Shown here: in pieces, positions 55,247 through 64,000 of the stretch
Layout of the letters: every line of letters starts with the position of its first letter
How positions within the stretch are numbered: position 1 is the first letter of the stretch
NCBI GenBank assembly: GCA_950295325.1
Contig: OX485809.1
Location: 2,294,001-2,358,000 of the forward strand
Length of the DNA stretch: 64,000 nucleotides
Direction of reading: 5' to 3'
Source of the DNA: Polytrichum commune
Taxonomy: Eukaryota > Streptophyta > Polytrichopsida > Polytrichales > Polytrichaceae
The notes under the pieces: model-generated
What the model was told of the DNA's origin: nothing
The model's input: the letters and a program-made list of their open reading frames with translations, nothing else
Databases searched by the model: none
Made by a program: the position numbers and the translations under genes

Positions 55247-55459
55247 ATGTACGGTATGGAGACACCAAGTGAGACCTCTTATAGTAGCGATACGGAATAC
55301 ACAAGTGATAGTTCAAGTGGTAGTATAGAGTCAACGGCACAGACTCCATTTAGGAGAGGGATATCCTTAAGGGCTTGTGTAGCTAAAGCAGCCGGATGGA
55401 CGTTAGAAGCAAACAAAGACAAAATAGCACCCGAGCATAAGGAGGTTAAAATAACATAG
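55247..55459 (+). CDS. Small ORF in the element B LTR (70 aa), conserved peptide with element A LTR
   Basis: It encodes a Ser/Thr-rich start (TSYSSDTEYTSDSSSGS) and SLRACVAKAAGWTLE near the end. The element A LTR encodes SLRACAAKAAGWTLE with different codons, in a shorter ORF starting MEKVED. In element B the matching start (MENVEH, 55136) is separated from this part by a stop and extra sequence. Its function is unknown. Confidence 0.4.
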   Translation: MYGMETPSETSYSSDTEYTSDSSSGSIESTAQTPFRRGISLRACVAKAAGWTLEANKDKIAPEHKEVKIT

Positions 55460-55666
55460 TTAACTTGTGCATTCTCCACATACGTATTGAAATCGTACAT
55501 TGAGTTGTTAAAAGTGAAATTCCAGTTAAATCCAAGACCACTTGAAGGGTGAACATTGCACTATGGACTCATCCAAGTCCAAATCCAATACCGCGGAGGA
55601 ATGTGAGCCCAAACCCACTACTCGGACTACGGACGCTTAAGGGTGGGGGTTTTGGCCTCACATAAT

Positions 55667-55684
55667 TGGTGCGTCCGCCGGGAG
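55667..55684 (+). promoter_or_regulatory. Primer-binding site of element B
   Basis: TGGTGCGTCCGCCGGGAG begins four bases after the LTR and is identical to the element A site. The TGG start fits a tRNA CCA end. The tRNA was not identified. Confidence 0.6.
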
Positions 55685-56573
55685 CGAAGCGGAAGGTAGT
55701 TACAAGACTTGGAGGCGACTAGGAGACTTGGAGGCAACTAGGAAAAATTGGAGACACAAACTTGAGAGAAGGGAAGGAGCACCCGAAACTCGGTAAGTAT
55801 TCTGTCTTTGGGTTACATTTGAATTCATTGTATTTCAACTATTTCTTGGAATGAATTGCATTGTCAATTACGCAAATTCATTTTTGAGGAAGGAGCGCGG
55901 CGAAGGTACGTCCTCAACCTTTTTGGGGATTTGCTAAGAACTTAAAAGGAACCTATAACCGAGTAGCTCATTAAAACATTAGAGGGTAAATTCACCTTAG
56001 GACATTGAACTTTGACACTCACCTCGGGGTGAGTCTCAAAGTTTTGGGAGTTGTCATTTCATGCTCTAGATTAAATTAATATTTCACAAAGTTTATGGTG
56101 TTGTTACATTGAGTCACGATTGAGGGGAGTGCTAACTCACAGGGGGATGCGATTGCTCAAGGTATGTTTATTTCTTCAAAGTGAACTCATTAACTAATTA
56201 AGGAATGCCTTTTGTACTCGTGATTGTTGTTATCCGTTGTAGAGGGTAATTCCCGAATTGTGGATGGTGTGAGAAGTTGAAGGGTGAAGCCTCGACTTTT
56301 AACATAATCTACTCGGAAGGTCACCCCCTCACAATCGGTATTGTGGTGAGTGTTAATTTGCGGGAAGGTGCGGAGGTGATGCTCCGACTTAACCAAAAAA
56401 TTAACATGAACATGCGTATCCCCTATTGGGATTCTTTCACCTAAGTGGGCTTGCAGGTTCTTTTCCTCACCTCCTAAAAAAAAATTATAACCACACCAAG
56501 ACAAGTGAAAATATTAAGAGGGGAATTGCTAGGATTATGTGTGGTCAAGTGAGGGTCGATCGATTCTTATGGA
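55685..56573 (+). other. 5' leader of element B
   Basis: Untranslated region between the primer site and Gag. It is collinear with the element A leader (21242-22123) and has no ORF of its own on the sense strand. Confidence 0.7.
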
Positions 56574-59500
56574 ATGCAAGGTAGGACTCGCTTACAAAAA
56601 CCAAGTTTGATAGTAGGACTAGAGAAATCTACTCGAAAGAGGCGGTCCTCTAAAATCAGTGATAGATTAGAACAAGATAATGTTAGAATAGAGAGTTGTT
56701 TGAACGTCGAACCTAGGACTAGGTCAATTCTAGACACCTTAGAACTTGGAGCTCAACTTGAAGAGGAGATCACTCCCTCCAAATTGAGTGGTGAAACTTC
56801 TTCGGAAAATTACACACTTAGAGAAGAATTCCCAGTAGAATTTGATAGGGGATTGTTGAATAGTTCACCGGTCACCATGGCCGAGGAACGGGGGATGGAT
56901 CCACCACCCATACCCCCAATTCCGCCCATACCTCCTATACCTCCAATAGACCCATTGGTTAGGCCAAGAGGCCTACCAATTGTGGTTCCACAAAATTTAG
57001 CGGCGATGGATATGCCATCTCATCTCCCTAAATTTTATGGGACCAAGGATGAGGACCCCTCTCGGCACATGGAACGGTATATCGAACGGTTGGCTAGCTT
57101 CCTCATAACCGACCCGGGTTATTGGTTAGTGTGGTTTCCTACCACTCTAGAGGGGGAAGCCTATGAATGGTATCGGGATCATGCCGAGGGACATTTTAGG
57201 GGATGGGAACAATTACAAAGGGAGTTTCTTAACGAATTTAGGCCGGAAGTGGGTCAAAGTACCGCATTAAGGGCATTGTCGTCATTGAAGCAAGGAAGGG
57301 AGGAAGAAATTTCGGCTTACATTAGGAGGTTTGATTTAGTGTGCACTAGATTTGTGGGTACCATGCTCAACGACGACACGCTAAAGCAATTTTTCATTCA
57401 AGGGTTTTTTAAGTCCGGAACTATTAGGGGTGTTCTAGAAAGGAATCCCTTGACCTTGGCGGATGCCAAGCGTGCGGCTAGAGATATTGAAAACTTGGAT
57501 AAAGATCACGAAAGGCTATGGAGAAGGGAGGATGAATTGATCCCACAATTCATCCCCATACGCCCTAGGGTGGTAGCGGTAGAACCCGCTAAGTATGAGA
57601 ACCAAATTCCATATGCCATTGTGGACACCGGTCCCCGACCTTTAGCGGTTAGGGAACCGGCACCTCTTTTGGCACTACCGGCCCCTAGAACGGATCCACA
57701 CTTGGAGGAGGTTGAGAGAAGACTAGGTGCTAGCCAACTAGGATTCCAAGAGGCTATGATAAAACAAATGCAAAGCCTCACGGATCAAATGTCATTAATG
57801 ATCCGGAGTCAACAACCGGGGCCTCCACCCCCGGTTGAGTCGGGTAGGCATTCTTCCGGATTATGGTGTGTCCAATGTGGCCAACCGGGCCACACGCGTC
57901 AATTTTGTAGAAGTGGACAAAACCGTGACCAAAGAGGAAACGGTAACCCACCTCAACAAAATCAACGAGGTCAAGCGCCACCTCACTATGGAAATGGAAG
58001 CAATAGAGGACCACAACCTAGAGGGCAAGGTGGCCAAAATTTAGAGAAGAAGGAATTTCATCCCTTTTGTGGAAGGTGGCACGCTCAAGGACAATGTTGG
58101 TCCGAAGGTCAAGAGTTTAATTGTAGCAATTGTGGAGGAAGTCATCCCTCGGATACGTGTCGCCAACCGGACAAAATAATTAATGTCCCTTACCCGGTGG
58201 CTAATCCACAACAACAAGCAAGGGATAATATGCGAGGTGCTAGGCCACAAGGAGTACCGGCCAATGAACTTAGGCCACCTAACTTATACTATGACCATAG
58301 TAATGCTAGGCAAACTTTTCATCCACCGGCGGGCTTGCAAACTACAACCGGTTACATTCCAATACAAAATAGACAAGGAGTTCCACCTAATGGTAGTAAC
58401 GGGAGACAAGCGCCTCCAACGGATCCGGGACCATCTAACTCCCAAGATGTTAGGTTCATGGATGGAGTGTTGGAGGCCACATGTGATGACATGCTTCCTC
58501 TCCCAACGAGAATTGGAGAGGAGCAAAGTCAATGGCCTCCTCACACCAATGCTATTACATATGAGTTAGTGAAGGGTAAGGGTGTGGTTGAAGAAGCACC
58601 TGCACTAGCGGTAACTACTAGGGCTAGGAGAGGGGATGCCCCGTTGGAGGTAAGAATAGGAGAGCAAGGAAATTACTCTTCGGATGAAGAGATTAATCTC
58701 TCCGAGTTGCATAGGGTAGCTAGAAGAGCTACTAAGGATGTGGAGAGGGAAAATATAATTTTACAAGATAGGGAGAGGACTAATGCGGTACATGACTTGG
58801 ATAATAGCGATGTGGGTGAATGGGAAGGACCGGGGGTTCCCGTAGACGAATTCGACGTAGTGGGTAATTCTAAGGTGGAAAGATCTACCGGGTACGACTT
58901 GTGGGCGGACCTTAGTACACTCAAGGCGGATATTACTTTCGGCCAACTATTGGAAATTTCACCCACGGCAAGGAAAACATTAAAGGAGGGAATGCCGGTA
59001 CACAAGAGGATGAGGAAGGTGAAAGCTAAAATAGCCGCTAGGATCCAATCACAAGGTGGAAGAGACGTGAAAGCTATAGAAATAGAAGTTGTTATAGTAG
59101 ATAAGGTGGTTCCTAATGTGCTAGTCGACGGAGGGAGTAGTCTAAATATACTACCGGAGGATACTATGAAAAAATTGGGACTTGGACTCACGGGGCCTTC
59201 ACCTTTGGTCATAAATATGGCAAATCAAAGATCGACTACGCCTTTGGGGATGATCAAGGATTGTAGAATGACTACGGGAGGTGAGGAGTACTTGGTCACC
59301 TTCCATGTCATTAAAATGCACTCCAACAAGGACACCTTCCCCATTTTGCTAGGTAGGCCTTGGTTGCGGATGGCGAATGCTATGGTCAATTGGGGTGGAC
59401 CTAAACCATCCATCACTTATGGTCCGGAGGGTAATAGGGTCATAGTGTCCATTGGTTCATTAGAAGGATGGATGAAGAAGGAGATGTATTTGCCATTGGA

Positions 59501-62500
59501 GAAGGAAATTGATGACTTAAACGAGAATGAGATTGGCAAGGCATTGGTGGGAGTCGTCCATCCCGAAGGTCAAAGGGTTGTTATAGATTCGGGCTCGGGA
59601 AGTCTAGGTCCTAATTTTTACAATTATGGGGATAATGGGGATTATGCCCAATGGCTAAGGGAGTACCCCGAGTCCGAGGTTGATGTAATGGTTACATTTC
59701 ACCAAGTAGGCTTAGGGAGTGAATTTCCTAGTGTTAGTTTAGGAGAGGGCTCATTGTTGGAGCCATGTGAGGTGCTCACCGAGGAAGAGTGGGTTAGCGG
59801 TGGGTTAACACCTTGGGTAGATGACGTGGAAGAGGGTGAGGTTAGTTTAATTCATGTAGATGGGACTCAAGAGGAGGATGTGATTATTGAGTCATCGAAA
59901 TTGGAGGAGCCTTTACATTTCAAGACCACGTCTACGGGGATAGTTGTAGGTCAAGATGTGAAAGATTACCCCAATGTGCCTTCCGATTGGTATCGGAACA
60001 AAGAGGAGCAAGCACATGTGTCGGAAGCGGATTGGCGGTACGTGGATGTGAAATTAAAGAATGGAAAAACCCGACAAATGAAGATGGGCTCCAAATTGGG
60101 GGAGAAAGAGGTTAGGGAGTATAGCAATTTGGTGGATGAGTTTAGTGATACTTTTGCATGGTCCTACGATGAGCTTAAGGGAATTCCTAGGGAAATGGTA
60201 GAGCACCGGATTCCTTTAATTCCGGGGGCGAGGCCAATTAGACAAAAGGAGAGGAGGATGAATCCTCAATTGCAATTGTTGGTGAAAGCGGAATTGGAAA
60301 GGTTATTGAAGGCCGGGTTTATCAAGCCGGTGGAAATCACGGATTGGGTTTCTCCTATGGTCTTAGTAAAGAAAAAAAATGGGAAATTAAGGGTTTGTGT
60401 CGACTATAGGAAATTGAATTCGTGCACACAAAAGGATCACTTCCCCTTACCTTTTATCACCTTGTTGCTTGAGGAGGTTGGAGGTCATTCGCGATATACC
60501 TTTATGGATGGGTATGCGGGTTATAATCAAATTTCCATAGCCCTCCAAGATATCCATAAAACGGCTTTTACTACACCTTGGGGTACTTTTGTGTGGGTAG
60601 TGATGCCATTTGGGTTATGTAATGCCCCGGCTACTTTCCAACGATTAGTAATGTATATCTTCACCGACTTGTTGTTCAAATCCATGACCGTCTTTGTGGA
60701 CGATTTTAGCACACAAAGTAATGTGGATGATCACCTACATTGTGTTAGGGAGGCATTGGTTAGGTGTAGGAAGATGAGGTTAGCATTGAACCCGGATAAG
60801 ACATTTTTGGGAGTGAATAAGGGAGTGTTGTTGGGTTATGTTGTTAGTGAGAAAGGTAGAGAACCCGATCCGGATAAGATTGCGGCCATAAGCGACTTGG
60901 CAACTCCAACCAATTCCAAGGGGATCTCTAAGTTGTTAGGACATGTGGGATGGTACCGGGAACTTATTCCTAATTTTTCAAAGATAGCGGTGCCCATTAC
61001 CCATTTGCTCAAAAAGGATGTCAAATTCGAGTGGACGGATGCTTGTCAAAAAGCCTTTGAGGAATTGCGGGATAGGTTGAGCACCTATCCGGTGTTGATA
61101 CCACCCAATTGGGGTAAACCTTTTCACGTCTATTGTGATGCTAGTAATGTGGCAATAGGGAGTGCGCTTTGTCAAGCAACGGGAGAAAAAGAGAATGATC
61201 AACCTATAGCTTATGCGAGTAAGCAATTGACCCCCGCCGAAAGAAACTACTTTACAACGGAGAGGGAGTGCCTAGCCATGGTGTTTTCCGTTAAAAAGTT
61301 TAGGCATTACCTCATGTGCAACCCAGTTGTATTTTTTGTTGACCACATGGCTATCAAGTATCTAATTAACAAGGCGGAGTTAAGTGGTAGGTTAGCTAGG
61401 TGGGTTTTGTTATTAGAAGAATTCGACTACACGGTGGAATATAAACCGGGTCGTATGCATTTACAAGCGGACCACTTGTCTAGGTTGTCGGAGGAGATAG
61501 GAAAAAATCCGGTAAATGATATGTTAGTAGATGATAGCCTCTTTGTGGTCACTTCTACACCGGAGTGGTATGCGGGCATAGTGGAATTTCTAACAACCCA
61601 CAAGTTGCCCAAAGAGTGGACAAAAGAAGAGAGAAGGAAGGTGAGGGTAAATAGTAGGCAATTTGTTGTAGTGGGCCATAGGTTGTTTAGAAGGGGGTCC
61701 GATGGTATTTTACGACGATGCGTGTCAAAAACGGAGGTTGAAGCGATTTTAATCGCTTGCCACGATAGCGCTTGCGGCGGTCACTTCTCGGGTCAACTCA
61801 CCAGGCAAAAAATACTTAGAGCGGGCTACTTTTGGCCTACACTATTTAAGGACGCCCATGACTATGTAAGGAAATGCGACGCTTGCCAACGGTATGCCCG
61901 AGACGACCTTAGAATGGAGATGCCTTTACATGTATCATTACCCTTAATTCCTTTCGAAAAATGGGGCATCGACTATGTGGGTGAGGTCCATCCCCAATCT
62001 TCAAAAGGAATGAAATATATTGTGGTGGCAACCGAGTACCTCACCAAGTGGGCGGAAGCCAAAGCGGTGAAGACCGACACGGCGGAACACGCGGCAACAT
62101 TTATGTACGAAAACATAATTTCGCGGTTCGGGGTGCCGAAGATCCTAGTAAGCGATAGGGGTACTCACTTTTTGAATGACTTGATTCGAGAGATGACAGA
62201 GAAATTTAAAATTGATCACCGGAAGACTACTCCCTACCACCCACAAACCAATGGACAAACGGAAAGGGTTAACGGAATTTTGGTGAGTATACTACGCAAG
62301 ACGGTTATAGACTCGAAGCGGGATTGGGATACGAAACTAACGGCGGCACTTTGGGCATACCGTACAACCTATAAGGTAACTACGCGTGCTACACCATTTT
62401 CCTTAGTCTATGGTCTTGAAGCGACACTACCAATCGAATATGAAGTCGAGTCACTTAGGGTGGCCGTGAGTACGAGACTTACCGAAAGTCAATCCTTACG

Positions 62501-62813
62501 AAATCGACTAACCGATTTGGAAGCACTTGACGAAGGGAGGAGAATGGCGGCTCAACATATTGAGGCAATCCAAAGAAGGAGAAAGATTACTTTCGACAAA
62601 CGACATAAGAGAAGGGCCCTAACACCGGGAATGATGGTCATGATTCAAGACGCACGAAAGCTTGAATTTCCGGCGAAATTCAATGCGGTATGGTTAGGAC
62701 CTTACCTTGTCTATGAGGTTTTTCCTAATAATTCAATTCAATTGGAAACGTTGAATGGTGAGCTCTTTCCTACCCGTACATCGGGAAGTAGATGTAAGGA
62801 GTACCGAGCTTGA
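56574..62813 (+). CDS. Gag-Pol polyprotein of element B (2079 aa, intact)
   Basis: A single frame carries, in order: Gag with a Pro-rich patch (PPIPPIPPIPP), the retrotransposon Gag core, zinc knuckle CVQCGQPGHTRQFC (432-445) and a second knuckle-like CSNCGGSHPSDTC (517-529, C-x2-C-x3-H-x4-C); aspartic protease VLVDGGSSLNIL (D852, with G-G instead of the usual T-G or S-G); reverse transcriptase (KLRVCVDYRKLN near 1271, FVDD at 1374-1377); RNase H (YCDASN, D1522); integrase (HHCC near 1730-1770, GIDYVG, SDRGTHF, TNGQTERVNG); and a GPY-type C-terminus (WLGPYLVYEV, about 2041). There is no chromodomain. One continuous Gag-Pol frame means no frameshift signal is needed. The order PR-RT-RH-INT is typical of Ty3/gypsy. 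Confidence 0.97.
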   Translation: MQGRTRLQKPSLIVGLEKSTRKRRSSKISDRLEQDNVRIESCLNVEPRTRSILDTLELGAQLEEEITPSKLSGETSSENYTLREEFPVEFDRGLLNSSPVTMAEERGMDPPPIPPIPPIPPIPPIDPLVRPRGLPIVVPQNLAAMDMPSHLPKFYGTKDEDPSRHMERYIERLASFLITDPGYWLVWFPTTLEGEAYEWYRDHAEGHFRGWEQLQREFLNEFRPEVGQSTALRALSSLKQGREEEISAYIRRFDLVCTRFVGTMLNDDTLKQFFIQGFFKSGTIRGVLERNPLTLADAKRAARDIENLDKDHERLWRREDELIPQFIPIRPRVVAVEPAKYENQIPYAIVDTGPRPLAVREPAPLLALPAPRTDPHLEEVERRLGASQLGFQEAMIKQMQSLTDQMSLMIRSQQPGPPPPVESGRHSSGLWCVQCGQPGHTRQFCRSGQNRDQRGNGNPPQQNQRGQAPPHYGNGSNRGPQPRGQGGQNLEKKEFHPFCGRWHAQGQCWSEGQEFNCSNCGGSHPSDTCRQPDKIINVPYPVANPQQQARDNMRGARPQGVPANELRPPNLYYDHSNARQTFHPPAGLQTTTGYIPIQNRQGVPPNGSNGRQAPPTDPGPSNSQDVRFMDGVLEATCDDMLPLPTRIGEEQSQWPPHTNAITYELVKGKGVVEEAPALAVTTRARRGDAPLEVRIGEQGNYSSDEEINLSELHRVARRATKDVERENIILQDRERTNAVHDLDNSDVGEWEGPGVPVDEFDVVGNSKVERSTGYDLWADLSTLKADITFGQLLEISPTARKTLKEGMPVHKRMRKVKAKIAARIQSQGGRDVKAIEIEVVIVDKVVPNVLVDGGSSLNILPEDTMKKLGLGLTGPSPLVINMANQRSTTPLGMIKDCRMTTGGEEYLVTFHVIKMHSNKDTFPILLGRPWLRMANAMVNWGGPKPSITYGPEGNRVIVSIGSLEGWMKKEMYLPLEKEIDDLNENEIGKALVGVVHPEGQRVVIDSGSGSLGPNFYNYGDNGDYAQWLREYPESEVDVMVTFHQVGLGSEFPSVSLGEGSLLEPCEVLTEEEWVSGGLTPWVDDVEEGEVSLIHVDGTQEEDVIIESSKLEEPLHFKTTSTGIVVGQDVKDYPNVPSDWYRNKEEQAHVSEADWRYVDVKLKNGKTRQMKMGSKLGEKEVREYSNLVDEFSDTFAWSYDELKGIPREMVEHRIPLIPGARPIRQKERRMNPQLQLLVKAELERLLKAGFIKPVEITDWVSPMVLVKKKNGKLRVCVDYRKLNSCTQKDHFPLPFITLLLEEVGGHSRYTFMDGYAGYNQISIALQDIHKTAFTTPWGTFVWVVMPFGLCNAPATFQRLVMYIFTDLLFKSMTVFVDDFSTQSNVDDHLHCVREALVRCRKMRLALNPDKTFLGVNKGVLLGYVVSEKGREPDPDKIAAISDLATPTNSKGISKLLGHVGWYRELIPNFSKIAVPITHLLKKDVKFEWTDACQKAFEELRDRLSTYPVLIPPNWGKPFHVYCDASNVAIGSALCQATGEKENDQPIAYASKQLTPAERNYFTTERECLAMVFSVKKFRHYLMCNPVVFFVDHMAIKYLINKAELSGRLARWVLLLEEFDYTVEYKPGRMHLQADHLSRLSEEIGKNPVNDMLVDDSLFVVTSTPEWYAGIVEFLTTHKLPKEWTKEERRKVRVNSRQFVVVGHRLFRRGSDGILRRCVSKTEVEAILIACHDSACGGHFSGQLTRQKILRAGYFWPTLFKDAHDYVRKCDACQRYARDDLRMEMPLHVSLPLIPFEKWGIDYVGEVHPQSSKGMKYIVVATEYLTKWAEAKAVKTDTAEHAATFMYENIISRFGVPKILVSDRGTHFLNDLIREMTEKFKIDHRKTTPYHPQTNGQTERVNGILVSILRKTVIDSKRDWDTKLTAALWAYRTTYKVTTRATPFSLVYGLEATLPIEYEVESLRVAVSTRLTESQSLRNRLTDLEALDEGRRMAAQHIEAIQRRRKITFDKRHKRRALTPGMMVMIQDARKLEFPAKFNAVWLGPYLVYEVFPNNSIQLETLNGELFPTRTSGSRCKEYRA

Positions 62814-62874
62814 CTAGGCAACTTACCCTTGGAGCAAAAGATGTTTGGATTCATCCCCCGATGGTCGCCAATTA

Positions 62875-64000
62875 TGTGAGCCCAAAAGGGTGCCCACATT
62901 TAGTCTTAGACCCTTGAAACGTTAGTTGATGCACTTTGAAGTAGCATGTTACTTCACAAAAATATAAAAAGAGTGAAATGTTAGTCTTAGAAGTACCATG
63001 TTGTAAGAGGCTAGGATGTGAGTTGTTATTGTGTTTTTACCTTCGGAAGGATTTGAGTGAATGAGGATAGGTAAGGAGAACTTGGATTGAGTAGTTAGTG
63101 AGTAGGCTAGTACAAATGGATGGAGACAACCAAAGTGACTCAAGAGGCAAGTGCATTCGAATTGGGATGAATGGAGGATCACATGGAGCGCACAAGTGGA
63201 CCACCTCATCATGGCCACTTAATGGGGAAGGCCCAAGGAAGAATGCAAGGTGGAGGATAAGCAAATTCTCAAAGCACCAATCAAATCACGAGTTAAGCAT
63301 CGTGGTTTGAATTAAGTGGTGAGCGACGATTTGGGAAAGTAAGGGGAGAAAGTTATGGCGGCGGAAAGCGAAGGAGGCTAAGTTTGGGTTGAAGCATCCC
63401 AAGTTTGGTAAAGTGTGGTAGGTAGAAAGCCAAGGCTAGTTAAATGTTCGAATTAGGATCCTTGTTGATCATTTGAGGGAGGAAGGCTTAGAAGATAGGA
63501 TTGGCGCCTACTAAGTAGGAGGAAATCTCAAGGGCTTATCGTGAGCCTTGAAGGTGCTCACCCCCTCAAGCTTACTATATAATCCCTCATTCTTCCCTCA
63601 CTCATCCTCTCTTTCCTTTGTGCTCCAAGGCACCCCACGAGTTATAAGTGTGGGTGTGGGAAGCCATATTGGAGCACATGTGTGTGCTTAGTTTTTAGTT
63701 TGAGAGCCAAGGCTTGTTAGCCTTGAAGAGGGCTTGACCTCTTGGTAGAATTAGTGTTGACGTGAAGGATTTTAAAGTTAATTCATGATTCCAATTTGTG
63801 GTACTTTAAGTTCATGTTTTGAATACACGTGGTTGCAAGTTCCATGTTTAAGAGTTGAGCACTTGATGTTGTGATGAGTGCAAAAATATACTTGTGTGGA
63901 TTAGTTAGTCTTAGTGAAGTTAGGAAATTCTCTCTCCCCCTCTCCTCTCTAGGATTTTAGGATTTTAGGATTAGAGAAGAATTGTGTGATTAGAAAGGGG
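62875..64000 (+). repeat. 3' LTR of element B (partial)
   Basis: It starts TGTGAGCCC after CGCCAATTA and matches the 5' LTR up to the window end, about half its length. The short ORFs repeat those of the other LTR copies. Confidence 0.95.

Larger units (their letters stand above)
53390..55662 (+). repeat. 5' LTR of element B
   Basis: It runs TGTGAGCCC to GGCCTCACA. TATATAA lies at 54091-54097, consistent with a promoter. A GAGCTGGGTTTATGAAG minisatellite with a 109-bp higher-order period lies at 54607-54965. Small ORFs occur at 55136-55213 and 55247-55459. Confidence 0.95.
53390..64000 (+). mobile_element. Element B: Ty3/gypsy LTR retrotransposon with intact Gag-Pol, 3' end outside window
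   Basis: The 5' LTR is 53390-55662 (2273 bp). The primer site TGGTGCGTCCGCCGGGAG is at 55667-55684, the single Gag-Pol ORF at 56574-62813, and the 3' LTR starts at 62875 and runs off the window with 1126 bp visible. The left target-site candidate is CCATA (53385-53389); its partner lies outside. The 3' LTR agrees with the 5' LTR where compared (both have GGAAGGC where the solo LTR has GGAAGAC). An intact ORF and matching LTRs make it a candidate autonomous, recently active copy and a possible source of proteins for element A. Confidence 0.95.

Noticed and set aside
1-64000. Giant-virus or bacterial insertion as the source of the palindrome region
   Set aside because: The genes there have spliceosomal introns and no viral or bacterial core genes were recognised, so the idea is not supported.

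Overview
The window is land-plant nuclear DNA. It has spliceosomal introns, an RPW8-like NB-ARC-LRR resistance gene, Ty3/gypsy retrotransposons (one a chromovirus primed by initiator Met tRNA) and a short TTTAGGG-type interstitial tract. A DUF7869-type gene, small FCP1-like gene copies and an intronless NLR fit a seedless plant (moss, liverwort, hornwort, lycophyte or fern) better than a flowering plant. The species cannot be fixed from sequence alone.

Layout. 1-1608 (+): decayed FCP1/HAD phosphatase-like gene followed by a two-exon module. 2145-4438 (-): two-exon gene of the DUF7869 type with a transposase-like RNase H look. 4.9-5.9 kb: 11 copies of a 16-bp palindrome (ACGAACG-NN-CGTTCGT), partly in a 168-bp tandem repeat. 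7073-8045: solo LTR. 8482-8818: MITE-like element. 9.0-26.15 kb (+): a large multi-exon gene encoding a protein with an IIDGQHSLEA motif (ParB/DGQHR-like) and a long acidic, coiled-coil, proline-rich tail. Its introns hold 16 more palindromes and its coding sequence two. A 10,481-bp Ty3 element (element A, minus strand, 13227-23707, TSD GCATC) sits inside one of its exons. 28.9-30.8 kb (+): second copy of the FCP1-like gene and its module. 31244-40656: degenerate chromovirus (element C, TSD TCCGA), itself split by a solo LTR of the element B family (34063-36335, TSD CCATT). 42.4-42.9 kb: possible first exons of a plastid-targeted protein. 45243-48221 (+): intronless NLR with 16 near-identical 24-residue LRRs, followed by an 84-bp minisatellite. 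49.4-49.96 kb: unknown ORF split by one TGA. 53390 to the window end: element B, a Ty3 element with an intact 2079-codon Gag-Pol.

Most of the window is retrotransposon sequence. The most unusual signal is the palindrome family. It is confined to 4.9-26 kb, is absent from the retrotransposons, lies in every clear intron of the IIDGQHSLEA gene and clusters upstream of the DUF7869 gene. A ParB-like motif next to arrays of short palindromes suggests, without proving, a self-recognising DNA element or a large undescribed mobile element.
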